Below, in pieces: positions 1 to 5,845 of a DNA stretch of 7,069 nucleotides. The stretch spans positions 1 through 7,069 of the forward strand of contig JAGBGW010000186.1 in assembly GCA_017935825.1 (NCBI GenBank), in the 5' to 3' direction. Source of the DNA: Clostridia bacterium. Lineage in GTDB: Bacteria > Bacillota > Clostridia > Christensenellales > Maliibacteriaceae. Every line of letters begins with the position of its first letter. The stretch's first letter is position 1. The position numbers and the translations under genes were made by a program. The notes below the pieces were generated by a model. That model saw only the letters and a list, made by a program, of their open reading frames with translations. It made no database searches and had not been told where the DNA came from.

Positions 1-2192
1 AACTGTTTGCACAGGGCTTCTTCGAGTATGACTCTAAGAAGTCCGGTGGTATCACCATTTCTCACCTTCGTTTTGGTAAGACTCCCATCCAGAGCGCTTA
101 CTTCATCGAAGCTGCAAACTTCATCGCATGCCATAACCCCTCTTACGTAACCCGTTATGACATGGTTTCTGACCTCAAGGACGGCGGCACCTTCCTTCTG
201 AACTGCCCCTGGACCGTTGAGCAGATGGAGACCGAGCTTCCCGCAGAAATGAAGCAGGCTCTTGCTAAGAAGAACATCAACTTCTATACCATCGATGCGA
301 TCGACATCGCAGGTAAGGTTGGTCTTGGCAACCGCGTAAGCACCGTTCTGCAGAGCGCATTCTTCTACCTTGCAGAAGTTATTCCTTATGACGAGGCAAA
401 CGGCTACATGAAGGCTGCTGCTAAGAAGTCCTTCGGCCGCAAGGGTGATGCAATCGTTCAGATGAACTGGGATGCTATCGACTCCGCAGTTGCAGGTCTG
501 AAGAAGATCGACGTTCCCGCAGCTTGGGCAAATGCTACCGAAGGCGCAACCGCACCCAAGGTTGAAGCTACCGAGTACTTCGACGCAGTTGTTGCTCCCG
601 TTCTGGCTCAGAAGGGTAACGACCTGCCCGTTTCCGCATTCAAGGACAACGCAGACGGTTTCGTTCCCACCGCTACCACTCAGTATGAGAAGCGCGGTAT
701 CGCAGTAAAGGTTCCCGTATGGAACGTTGCAAAGTGCATCCAGTGCAACCAGTGCTCTCTGGTTTGCCCCCATGCAGCAATCCGTCCCTTCCTTGCTTCC
801 GACGAGGCTCTTGCAAATGCTCCTGAGACTTATGTCACCAAGGCAGCTATGGGCAAGGAGTTTGCAGGTCTGAAGTATCGCATCCAGGTATTTGCACTTG
901 ACTGCACCGGCTGCGGTTCCTGCGCAAATGTCTGCCCCGTCAAGGCTCTTGATATGACCACTCTTGCACAGGTTGCAGATCGCGAAGAAGCAAACCGTGC
1001 ATTCGCACAGAATCTGCCCGCACACGGCGCAGAGTTTGCTCCCACCTCCGTCAAGAACAGCCAGTTCCTCAAGCCCTACTTCGAGTTCTCCGGCGCATGC
1101 GCAGGCTGCGGCGAAACTCCTTATGTCAAGCTTGTTTCTCAGCTGTTCGGCGATCGCATGATCGTTGCTAACGCAACCGGTTGCTCCTCCATCTATGGCG
1201 GCTCCGCTCCCACCTGCCCCTACACTGTTGACGAGAACGGCCACGGTCCTGCATGGGCTAACAGCCTCTTCGAAGACAACGCAGAGTACGGCTTTGGTAT
1301 GAACGTTGCTACCGCAGCTCGCCGCGCAGCTCTCATCGCTGACGTCGAGGCTCTGATGGCAATCGACTACTGCGATGCAGACCTTAAGGCAGCATGCGCA
1401 GCATGGCTCGAAGTGAAGGAAGACGGCGAAGCATCCAAGGCAGCTTCCGCAGCACTTGTTGCAGAGCTGAAGGCATCCGTCATCGATGGCTGCCCCTGCG
1501 AGGCTTGCACTCTCGGCCGTAAGGTTCTTGCACAGGCTGATCTGCTTGTTAAGAAGTCCATCTGGATCTTCGGCGGCGACGGCTGGGCATATGACATCGG
1601 TTACGGCGGCGTTGACCACGTGCTGGCACAGGGCGAGGATGTCAACATCCTGGTTCTTGACACCGAGGTTTACTCCAACACCGGCGGTCAGGCTTCCAAG
1701 TCCACTCCTACCGGTTCCGTTGCTAAGTTCGCAGCAGCAGGTAAGCGCACCCGCAAGAAGGACCTTGGCATGATGGCTATGAGCTACGGCTACGTCTACG
1801 TTGCACAGGTCGCTCTTGGTTCCAACCCCAACCAGCTGCTCAAGGCTATGCGCGAAGCAGAAGCATATCATGGTCCCTCTCTGATCATCGCTTATGCACC
1901 CTGCATCAACCATGGTATCAACATGAGCAACTCCATCGCTGAAGAGAAGAAGGCAGTTGACGCAGGTTACTGGCAGCTGTATCGCTTCAACCCCGAGCTT
2001 GCAGATGAAGGCAAGAACCCCTTCACTCTCGACTCCAAGGAGCCCACTGCTTCCTTCCGCGACTTCCTCATGGGCGAAGTCCGTTACAACTCTCTTGCTC
2101 GTACCCGTCCGGAACTTGCAGATGAGCTGTTCGCTCGCACCGAGGCTGATGCTCAGGCTCGCCTTGCTTCCTACAAGCGTCTGGCTGACTGA
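1..2192 (+). CDS. nifJ: Pyruvate:ferredoxin (flavodoxin) oxidoreductase, C-terminal ~729 residues (5' end outside window)
   Basis: Oxidatively decarboxylates pyruvate with CoA to acetyl-CoA and CO2, reducing ferredoxin or flavodoxin; a cytoplasmic central enzyme of anaerobes. The open frame runs in from the left edge (first full codon at base 3) with no start in view, so an internal ATG at 162 is not the start. The family is usually ~1170-1200 residues, so roughly 450 N-terminal residues are missing. Seen in order: the end of the gamma-type domain (SHLRFGKTPIQS), the EKR linker domain, two CxxCxxCxxxCP [4Fe-4S] motifs (735-769 and 903-938), then the TPP-binding domain. The proximal-cluster cysteines fit CAGC (1098-1109), ATGCSS (1182) and YAPCIN (1902). 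The TPP motif is GDGWAYDIG (from 1578) through DTEVYSNTGG (from 1659). Lysine codons are almost all AAG and codon choice is strongly biased, unlike the other genes here, consistent with high expression. A cysteine trio (CPCEAC, 1491-1508) lies in a variable insert. Confidence 0.97.
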   Translation, partial: LFAQGFFEYDSKKSGGITISHLRFGKTPIQSAYFIEAANFIACHNPSYVTRYDMVSDLKDGGTFLLNCPWTVEQMETELPAEMKQALAKKNINFYTIDAIDIAGKVGLGNRVSTVLQSAFFYLAEVIPYDEANGYMKAAAKKSFGRKGDAIVQMNWDAIDSAVAGLKKIDVPAAWANATEGATAPKVEATEYFDAVVAPVLAQKGNDLPVSAFKDNADGFVPTATTQYEKRGIAVKVPVWNVAKCIQCNQCSLVCPHAAIRPFLASDEALANAPETYVTKAAMGKEFAGLKYRIQVFALDCTGCGSCANVCPVKALDMTTLAQVADREEANRAFAQNLPAHGAEFAPTSVKNSQFLKPYFEFSGACAGCGETPYVKLVSQLFGDRMIVANATGCSSIYGGSAPTCPYTVDENGHGPAWANSLFEDNAEYGFGMNVATAARRAALIADVEALMAIDYCDADLKAACAAWLEVKEDGEASKAASAALVAELKASVIDGCPCEACTLGRKVLAQADLLVKKSIWIFGGDGWAYDIGYGGVDHVLAQGEDVNILVLDTEVYSNTGGQASKSTPTGSVAKFAAAGKRTRKKDLGMMAMSYGYVYVAQVALGSNPNQLLKAMREAEAYHGPSLIIAYAPCINHGINMSNSIAEEKKAVDAGYWQLYRFNPELADEGKNPFTLDSKEPTASFRDFLMGEVRYNSLARTRPELADELFARTEADAQARLASYKRLAD

Positions 2193-2211
2193 TCCATCTG
2201 AAACGACATAT

Positions 2212-2245
2212 AAAAAGGAGATTCCTTCGGGAATCTCCTTTTTTT
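2212..2245 (+). terminator. Rho-independent terminator of nifJ
   Basis: A 9-bp GC-rich stem GGAGATTCC/GGAATCTCC (2217-2225 with 2230-2238) closed by a TTCG tetraloop, extended by five A-T pairs and followed by seven Ts. It starts 19 bp after the nifJ stop codon. No other gene on this strand follows, so it ends the nifJ transcript. The A-tract on the left could also let it work on the other strand. Confidence 0.93.
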
Positions 2246-2255
2246 GCTCTCATTT

Positions 2256-2287
2256 CAAACTGCTCGCGAGAATCTTTGTACTTGTGA
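2256..2287 (+). repeat. 32-bp dispersed repeat, copy 1
   Basis: First of five gapless 32-bp copies in the window. It begins CAAACTG and ends CTTGTGA. It lies just after the nifJ terminator and 63 bp before copy 2, and unlike copies 2, 3 and 5 it is not itself followed by a palindromic element. Function unknown. Confidence 0.75.
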
Positions 2288-2318
2288 TGTGGAAGAGGAA
2301 TTGGATAGGTCGCGAAAT

Positions 2319-2350
2319 CAAACTGTTCACGGGAATCTTTGTATTTGTGA
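2319..2350 (+). repeat. 32-bp dispersed repeat, copy 2
   Basis: Begins CAAACTGTTC and ends TTTGTGA. It shares AATCTTTGTA with copy 1, so these two are the closest pair. It sits 15 bp left of the composite inverted element at 2366-2468. Confidence 0.8.
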
Positions 2351-2365
2351 AGAACACCGAACGTA

Positions 2366-2468
2366 GACTCCTCCCGTCACGGCTTCGCCGTGCCACCCTC
2401 CTCGAGGAGGAGGGCTTCAAGGCTCCCTCTCCGAGGGAGCTGTCGAACGTAGTGAGACTGAGGGAGTC
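2366..2468. repeat. Composite palindromic intergenic element 1
   Basis: Two related units in inverted orientation, bounded by GACTCC/GGAGTC. The left unit contains the hairpin CACGGC-TTC-GCCGTG (2378-2392) and a CCTCCTCGAGGAGG palindrome; most of it recurs as an inverted copy at 2991-3040. The right unit belongs to the CTCAGTC...GACAGCTCC type also found at 4775-4890, and contains GCTCCCTC/GAGGGAGC. Its inner hairpin is degraded. Such units are common in clostridial intergenic DNA (recalled, not searched). On the minus strand it lies directly downstream of the DUF559 gene and could act as a weak terminator, but no good T-tract follows. Confidence 0.8.
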
Positions 2469-2476
2469 TTCAACCG

Positions 2477-2845
2477 CTATTCCTCCATCCCCAGCTCTTT
2501 CCTCACCACCGCATCAATATACGCACAAACACCTGCAAAATTTTCATTGACTTGTCGGTTGTTGAATCGAATCACCTTCAGATCATACCCCTGCAGGATT
2601 TCCGTACGGAAATCATCCAAACGCATACCCTCGTCAGAGAAATGCTGCGAACCATCGATCTCCACCACCAGTTTTGCCTTGTGGCAGTAAAAATCCGCAA
2701 TGAAATTGTCGATCGCCTTTTGCCGCTGAAACCGCACCGCATATGTGGACAAAAAGTCATACCAAAGATGCCGCTCCTGTGGGGTGGCATTTTTTCGCAA
2801 TGCTTTTGCCTTTGGGATATTCTTTTCATTGTACGGCAAGGACAT
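2477..2845 (-). CDS. DUF559-family protein (Vsr/PD-(D/E)XK endonuclease-like fold)
   Basis: A complete 122-residue protein. The ATG at 2845 is preceded by AAAGGAGA (2851-2858) at good spacing. The start resembles other short DUF559 proteins: AKALRKNATPQERHLW (residues 13-28), then FQRQKAIDNFIADFY, then LVVEIDGSQH (59-68), then LKVIRF. D51, E62 and D64, with H68, match the acidic core expected of the Vsr-like restriction-endonuclease fold, so the nuclease site looks intact. Nuclease activity is predicted from fold; the cellular role of these stand-alone proteins is not established. It is a single gene lying between two composite palindromic elements, and a 32-bp repeat copy begins 14 bp upstream of its start codon. 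No clear promoter was seen. It is not a true Vsr repair enzyme by context, since no cytosine methyltransferase is nearby. Confidence 0.88.
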   Translation of the reverse strand: MSLPYNEKNIPKAKALRKNATPQERHLWYDFLSTYAVRFQRQKAIDNFIADFYCHKAKLVVEIDGSQHFSDEGMRLDDFRTEILQGYDLKVIRFNNRQVNENFAGVCAYIDAVVRKELGMEE

Positions 2846-2858
2846 GAGGTTCTCCTTT

Positions 2859-2890
2859 CAAACTGTTCAGGGGAAAGCTTGTCGTTGTGA
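2859..2890 (+). repeat. 32-bp dispersed repeat, copy 3
   Basis: Begins CAAACTGTTC and ends GTTGTGA. It lies just upstream of the minus-strand DUF559 gene, its CAAA end abutting that gene's Shine-Dalgarno sequence, so it forms the gene's leader. It is 14 bp left of the composite element at 2905-3042. Confidence 0.8.
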
Positions 2891-2904
2891 ATTGCTCATC
2901 AAAA

Positions 2905-3042
2905 GGCTCCTTCCGTCTTTGCCTTCGGCAAAGCCACCTCCCTCAAAGAGGAAGGCTTATTATTCACTTTGCCAAAATAAAAATCAAACAAAGCCCTCCT
3001 CCCCGAGGAGGGTGGCACGGCGAAGCCGTGACGGGAGGAGCC
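2905..3042. repeat. Composite palindromic intergenic element 2
   Basis: Two inverted units bounded by GGCTCCT/AGGAGCC with an AT-rich centre (about 2958-2990). The left unit carries CTTTGCC-TTC-GGCAAAG. The right unit carries CACGGC-GAA-GCCGTG and is, when inverted, 49/50 identical to 2368-2417. The two units have different hairpin-arm sequences but the same pairing and overall order, so they are diverged members of one family. No coding potential was seen. Confidence 0.8.
2994..3012 (-). terminator. Possible terminator of the lipoprotein gene, supplied by the repeat
   Basis: On the minus strand, CCCTCCTC-GGG-GAGGAGGG forms an 8-bp GC stem followed by a T-rich run (CTTTGTTTGATTTTTATTTT, lying at 2974-2993). 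It starts 44 bp after the lipoprotein stop codon. The stem is part of composite element 2, so the repeat would double as a terminator. Confidence 0.5.
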
Positions 3043-3056
3043 TGCAGTGCGATCCC

Positions 3057-4331
3057 TCAGTGCACAGGATACATCTGCTGCAGACCGATGGTAAAGCTCT
3101 TATCGGTGGAATAATACACGCCCACATCAGGATTGAGGTAGAACATGTAATCACCGCTGCCCACTTCCACGAATTCCCAGCAATTTTCGATGCCGAAGGG
3201 ATGAGAGGGTGCTTCGATGTACATGCTGCCGCTGTCCTCCACCACTTTTGTGGGATCGGCAACACCGAAGGTGCTTTCCTCGATGATGATCTTGTATGCA
3301 CCGTTGACATAACCTGCATCCACGCTGTCAACGCGCAGGCTCACGCCCTGTGTGCCGAACATGCCTTCGCCATCCAGCGTCCAGGTGCCTTCCACATGCC
3401 AGTCCATTTTGCTAGTAGTCTGCGCAATATACGGCGTACCCAGACGGTTTGCCGCAGCGTCATAGGCCGCCACCACATGGCAGACAATGATTTCATCGGC
3501 ATAGGGATGACTTACAGGCAGTGCCACGATGCAGTGCGCCATGGAGTCGGCGGCGCTGTAGTAATACTGCTCCACATAAATGCCGCTGTGGTCGTAATCC
3601 CGATAGGTATCCTCTACCAGACCGATGAAATACCGCTCATTGGGCATGTTGAACGGCGGCTCGTCGCCCATTTGCTGACCGCCCGCCTGACCGCCCTGAG
3701 CAGATCCGGTGGCAGGTGCGGGACCTGCATAACCCTCGCCGATGGCGGTGCCTTCCATGGGAACGGCGCCCTCGGGCAGCAGCGGCAGATCGTATGTCAC
3801 ATTCACATTGCCGCCTTCCACATCCACCGTGACGGTAGCAAAGTTCTCATATTCGCCAAAGCATTCGCTCAGCACCACGGTGGGTTCACCGGGAAGATAC
3901 GACACGCCAACGCCGTATGCGCAATCCACACTGTTGATGAGCGTGATGGGCTGATCGTACTTGAAGACCAGACAATGACCCATGGAGATGGCGGTGCCCA
4001 CGATCATGACCAGTTCCGTCACGCCGTCGCCATTGAAATCGTAGAAATAATAGTAGCCCCATTCGTAGGACTCGTAATCACCTTCGGGCAGTTCCTCCGC
4101 GGGAATGCTGGCCGTCCATGCATAGCTGTTGATGAAATCAACGAATGCATCCACCACCGGATCGCCTGCTGTATCGGCAGGTTCTTCTTTCGAGATTGCT
4201 GCTGTATGCGACTGCAGGGAAAGTTGTTCTTCGACCAGCTGATTGGCGTTGTTTCCTGCCACACGCTTACCGCAAGCGAAAAGAGACAGCAGCATGACAG
4301 CTGCCAATAAAATTGAAAGAACTTTTTTCAT
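3057..4331 (-). CDS. Secreted lipoprotein of unknown function with an EF-hand-like loop
   Basis: A 424-residue protein. The ATG at 4331 is preceded by AGGAGGTG at 4336-4343. Residues 1-20 form a lipoprotein signal peptide (MKK, a hydrophobic core, lipobox LFAC with C20), so the mature protein should be anchored to the outer face of the membrane. An acidic linker (about 25-60) leads to an N-terminal domain with an aromatic run (YYYFYDF) and the loop D98-F-N100-G-D102-GVTEL. This matches the DxNxDGxxEL calcium-binding pattern common in extracellular proteins of gut Firmicutes. A Gly/Gln/Pro/Ala-rich linker (about 198-226) separates a C-terminal domain rich in aromatic and acidic residues, with no family I recognise. 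No catalytic motif was found. It has its own promoter and probable terminator, so it is likely monocistronic. Binding or sensing at the cell surface is possible but unproven. Confidence 0.88.
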   Translation of the reverse strand: MKKVLSILLAAVMLLSLFACGKRVAGNNANQLVEEQLSLQSHTAAISKEEPADTAGDPVVDAFVDFINSYAWTASIPAEELPEGDYESYEWGYYYFYDFNGDGVTELVMIVGTAISMGHCLVFKYDQPITLINSVDCAYGVGVSYLPGEPTVVLSECFGEYENFATVTVDVEGGNVNVTYDLPLLPEGAVPMEGTAIGEGYAGPAPATGSAQGGQAGGQQMGDEPPFNMPNERYFIGLVEDTYRDYDHSGIYVEQYYYSAADSMAHCIVALPVSHPYADEIIVCHVVAAYDAAANRLGTPYIAQTTSKMDWHVEGTWTLDGEGMFGTQGVSLRVDSVDAGYVNGAYKIIIEESTFGVADPTKVVEDSGSMYIEAPSHPFGIENCWEFVEVGSGDYMFYLNPDVGVYYSTDKSFTIGLQQMYPVH

Positions 4332-4354
4332 CGAACACCTCCTGATTTTGTATT

Positions 4355-4383
4355 ATTGTACAAGAGCTGTATACAAAAATCAA
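4355..4383 (-). promoter_or_regulatory. Predicted sigma-A promoter of the lipoprotein gene
   Basis: On the minus strand: -35 TTGATT (4378-4383), a 17-bp spacer, -10 TACAAT (4355-4360). The leader to the ATG at 4331 would be short (~17-20 nt), just enough for the AGGAGGTG site. An overlapping TTGACT just upstream gives a 22-bp spacer and was not preferred. Confidence 0.65.
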
Positions 4384-4543
4384 GTCAATCGCGTTAATAT
4401 CTGTTTGCCTATGTCCTTCAAAAGCTGATAACGAAGCACTGCCGACGATGAAGTTTCTAAAAACGGGTTCGCATTATATTTGCCAGGCTATGTGTGTTTT
4501 CCACAAAAAAACGATGTAACGCCGTCCTTCTCTGTCCAGATTT
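4384..4543. other. Intergenic stretch with no recognised feature
   Basis: Part of the 575-bp gene-free space between the lipoprotein and transketolase genes. I see no convincing open frame with a ribosome site, no RNA gene and no repeat here. The rest of the gap (4544-4890) is filled by repeats and hairpins listed separately. Confidence 0.5.
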
Positions 4544-4575
4544 CAAATTGTTCGCGAGGGAACTTGTAGTTGTAA
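4544..4575 (+). repeat. 32-bp dispersed repeat, copy 4
   Basis: Begins CAAATTGTTC and ends GTTGTAA; the most diverged copy at its ends, but aligned without gaps. It is followed at once by the hairpin cluster at 4578-4704. Confidence 0.75.
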
Positions 4576-4577
4576 AC

Positions 4578-4704
4578 GATCGGGTGGGGCGACCATATGA
4601 TTTACCCTCACCCAATCATCTGTTACGTAGGGCGGTCGAGGACGCCCGCCCCTACGGCGAATGTTATTTCAGCAAATCGTAGGGGAGGGTCTCCGCACCC
4701 TCCC
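4578..4704. repeat. Cluster of three hairpins (GTAGGG-type intergenic repeats)
   Basis: Three successive foldbacks: GGGTG.GG/CC.CACCC (arms at 4578-4589 and 4606-4617), CGTAGGG/CCCTACG (4626-4632 with 4650-4656), and GGGAGGGT/ACCCTCCC (4683-4690 with 4697-4704, loop CTCCGC). The GTAGGG start is shared with the paired repeat at 6836-6918. Their sequence differs from the CTCAGTC-type units next door. No T-tract follows, so they are not obvious terminators. Confidence 0.65.
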
Positions 4705-4724
4705 GTAAACGTGTGTTCTCTCCT

Positions 4725-4756
4725 CAAACTGTTCGCAAGGAAGCTTATAGTTGTGA
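4725..4756 (+). repeat. 32-bp dispersed repeat, copy 5
   Basis: Begins CAAACTGTTC, has GAAGCTTATA inside and ends GTTGTGA. It is 18 bp left of the composite element at 4775-4890, the same arrangement as copies 2 and 3. Confidence 0.8.
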
Positions 4757-4774
4757 AGAACTTGACGGAAGCAT

Positions 4775-4890
4775 ACCCCCTCAGTCACGATAAATCGTGA
4801 CAGTTCCCCCTAAAAAGGTGGAGCCTTGCAAACAAAAGAAGGCTCCCCTGCTTTAGCGGGGGAGCTGTCAGCGAAGCTGACTGAGGGGGT
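4775..4890. repeat. Composite palindromic intergenic element 3
   Basis: Two inverted units bounded by ACCCCCTCAGTC and GACTGAGGGGGT. The left unit (about 4775-4827) has hairpin GTCACGAT-AA-ATCGTGAC. The right unit (4839-4890) has GTCAGC-GAA-GCTGAC plus GCTCCCC/GGGGAGC. The units match in order and in outer sequence, but their inner hairpin arms differ on both sides while still pairing. It lies 17 bp downstream of the transketolase operon stop codon. Confidence 0.85.
4838..4865 (-). terminator. Possible terminator of the transketolase operon, supplied by the repeat
   Basis: On the minus strand GCTCCCC/GGGGAGC (4859-4865 with 4842-4848) forms a 7-bp stem, followed by CTTCTTTTG. It lies about 40 bp past the stop codon of the second transketolase gene and is part of composite element 3. 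The T-run is interrupted, so efficiency is uncertain. Confidence 0.45.
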
Positions 4891-4906
4891 GTGCTTGGAT
4901 CACACT

Positions 4907-5845
4907 TTATTTGATAAATTCTTCCACAGTATGGACAATATTCTCCACCGTCAGTCCAAAATACTCCAGCAGCTCCGCATCGGTGCCGCTTTGACCGTAG
5001 CAATCGGGAATACCCATCCGCTTCAGCTTGCCCATGCCGGCTTCCGCCAGCACCTCTGCCACCGCGCCGCCAAGACCGCCGATGATGTTGTGATCCTCCA
5101 CGGTGACGATGTTTTTGCACTCCGCCGCCGCAGAGACGATGGCTTCCTTGTCAATGGGCTTGATGGTGGGCATTTCGATGAGGCGCACGCCAATGCCCTT
5201 TTCCTTCAACGCCTTCGCTGCAGCAAGGCAGCGGGCAGCGACGATGCCGTGGCAGATGATGCAGGCATCCTTGCCCTCATCCAGCATCACATTGGCCTTG
5301 CCGATCTCAAATTGATAATTCTCGTCAAACACCTGCTCGAAGGGGTTTCTTCCGATGCGCAGGTAGACGGGACCTTTGTAGTCGGCGATGGCACGGGTGA
5401 TCACCCGCGTGCTTGCCGCGTCGGCGGCGGAAACCACCACCATGTTGGCGATATTGCGCATGATGCCGATGTCCTCGGTGCCCTGATGGGTGGCGCCCTC
5501 AATGCCGCCGGTGATGCCGCCCAGACCGGCGATGAGTTTCACATCCAGTTTCGGATAGGCGATAAAAGTTCTCACCTGCTCCAGCACGCGCATGGAGGCA
5601 AACACCGCGTACGTCGCCGCGAAAACCTTGGCGCCGCAGCTTGCCATGCCGCTTGCCATCAGCATCATGTTCTGCTCGGCGATACCCACGTTGCGGGCTC
5701 GGTCGGGAAATTCCTTGGAAATCAGTGCGCCGCCCATGGACTTGGTGGTATCCGCCGCCAGGTAGAAAATATTGTCGTCTTCACGCGCCAGTTCCACCAG
5801 CGCCTGACCGAATGCATCGCGCATGCTGATCTTGTCGTACATCAT
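4907..5845 (-). CDS. Transketolase, C-terminal (pyrimidine-binding) subunit
   Basis: A 312-residue protein, second gene of the split-transketolase operon. With the N-terminal subunit it should form the TPP-dependent enzyme that moves two-carbon ketol units between sugar phosphates in the non-oxidative pentose phosphate pathway. It begins like the pyrimidine-binding half of transketolase: LAADTTKS (29-36), FPDRARNVGIAEQN (46-59) with the TPP-activating glutamate E57, TYAVFASMR (78-86), and EGATHQGTED (116-125) with H120. The C-terminal transketolase domain fills about 190-310 (VRLIEMPTIKPID, VTVEDHNIIGGLGGAVAE). I chose the ATG at 5845, which has GGAGG seven bases upstream and overlaps the upstream stop as ATGA, giving translational coupling. 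A longer frame to 5905 merely translates the ribosome site. A DXS-like enzyme is less likely because the halves are separate genes of transketolase type. Confidence 0.93.
   Translation of the reverse strand: MMYDKISMRDAFGQALVELAREDDNIFYLAADTTKSMGGALISKEFPDRARNVGIAEQNMMLMASGMASCGAKVFAATYAVFASMRVLEQVRTFIAYPKLDVKLIAGLGGITGGIEGATHQGTEDIGIMRNIANMVVVSAADAASTRVITRAIADYKGPVYLRIGRNPFEQVFDENYQFEIGKANVMLDEGKDACIICHGIVAARCLAAAKALKEKGIGVRLIEMPTIKPIDKEAIVSAAAECKNIVTVEDHNIIGGLGGAVAEVLAEAGMGKLKRMGIPDCYGQSGTDAELLEYFGLTVENIVHTVEEFIK

Noticed and set aside
1957..2550. 197-codon + frame overlapping the end of nifJ
   Set aside because: Out of frame with PFOR and runs through the terminator and repeats; no ribosome site.
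2193..3056. A complete IS or transposon around the DUF559 gene
   Set aside because: No transposase and no target-site duplication could be seen, so only an inverted-repeat flank is claimed.
2745..4310. 521-codon open frame on the + strand
   Set aside because: It lies antisense to the lipoprotein gene, which has a signal peptide, ribosome site and promoter. The + frame is rich in His/Cys runs typical of reversed coding DNA and has no ribosome site.
4378..4390. TTGACT as the -35 of the lipoprotein promoter
   Set aside because: It would need a 22-bp spacer to TACAAT; the overlapping TTGATT gives 17 bp.
2256..4756. CRISPR array
   Set aside because: The 32-bp repeats are too far apart and unevenly spaced (63 bp to 1.7 kb) and have genes between them.
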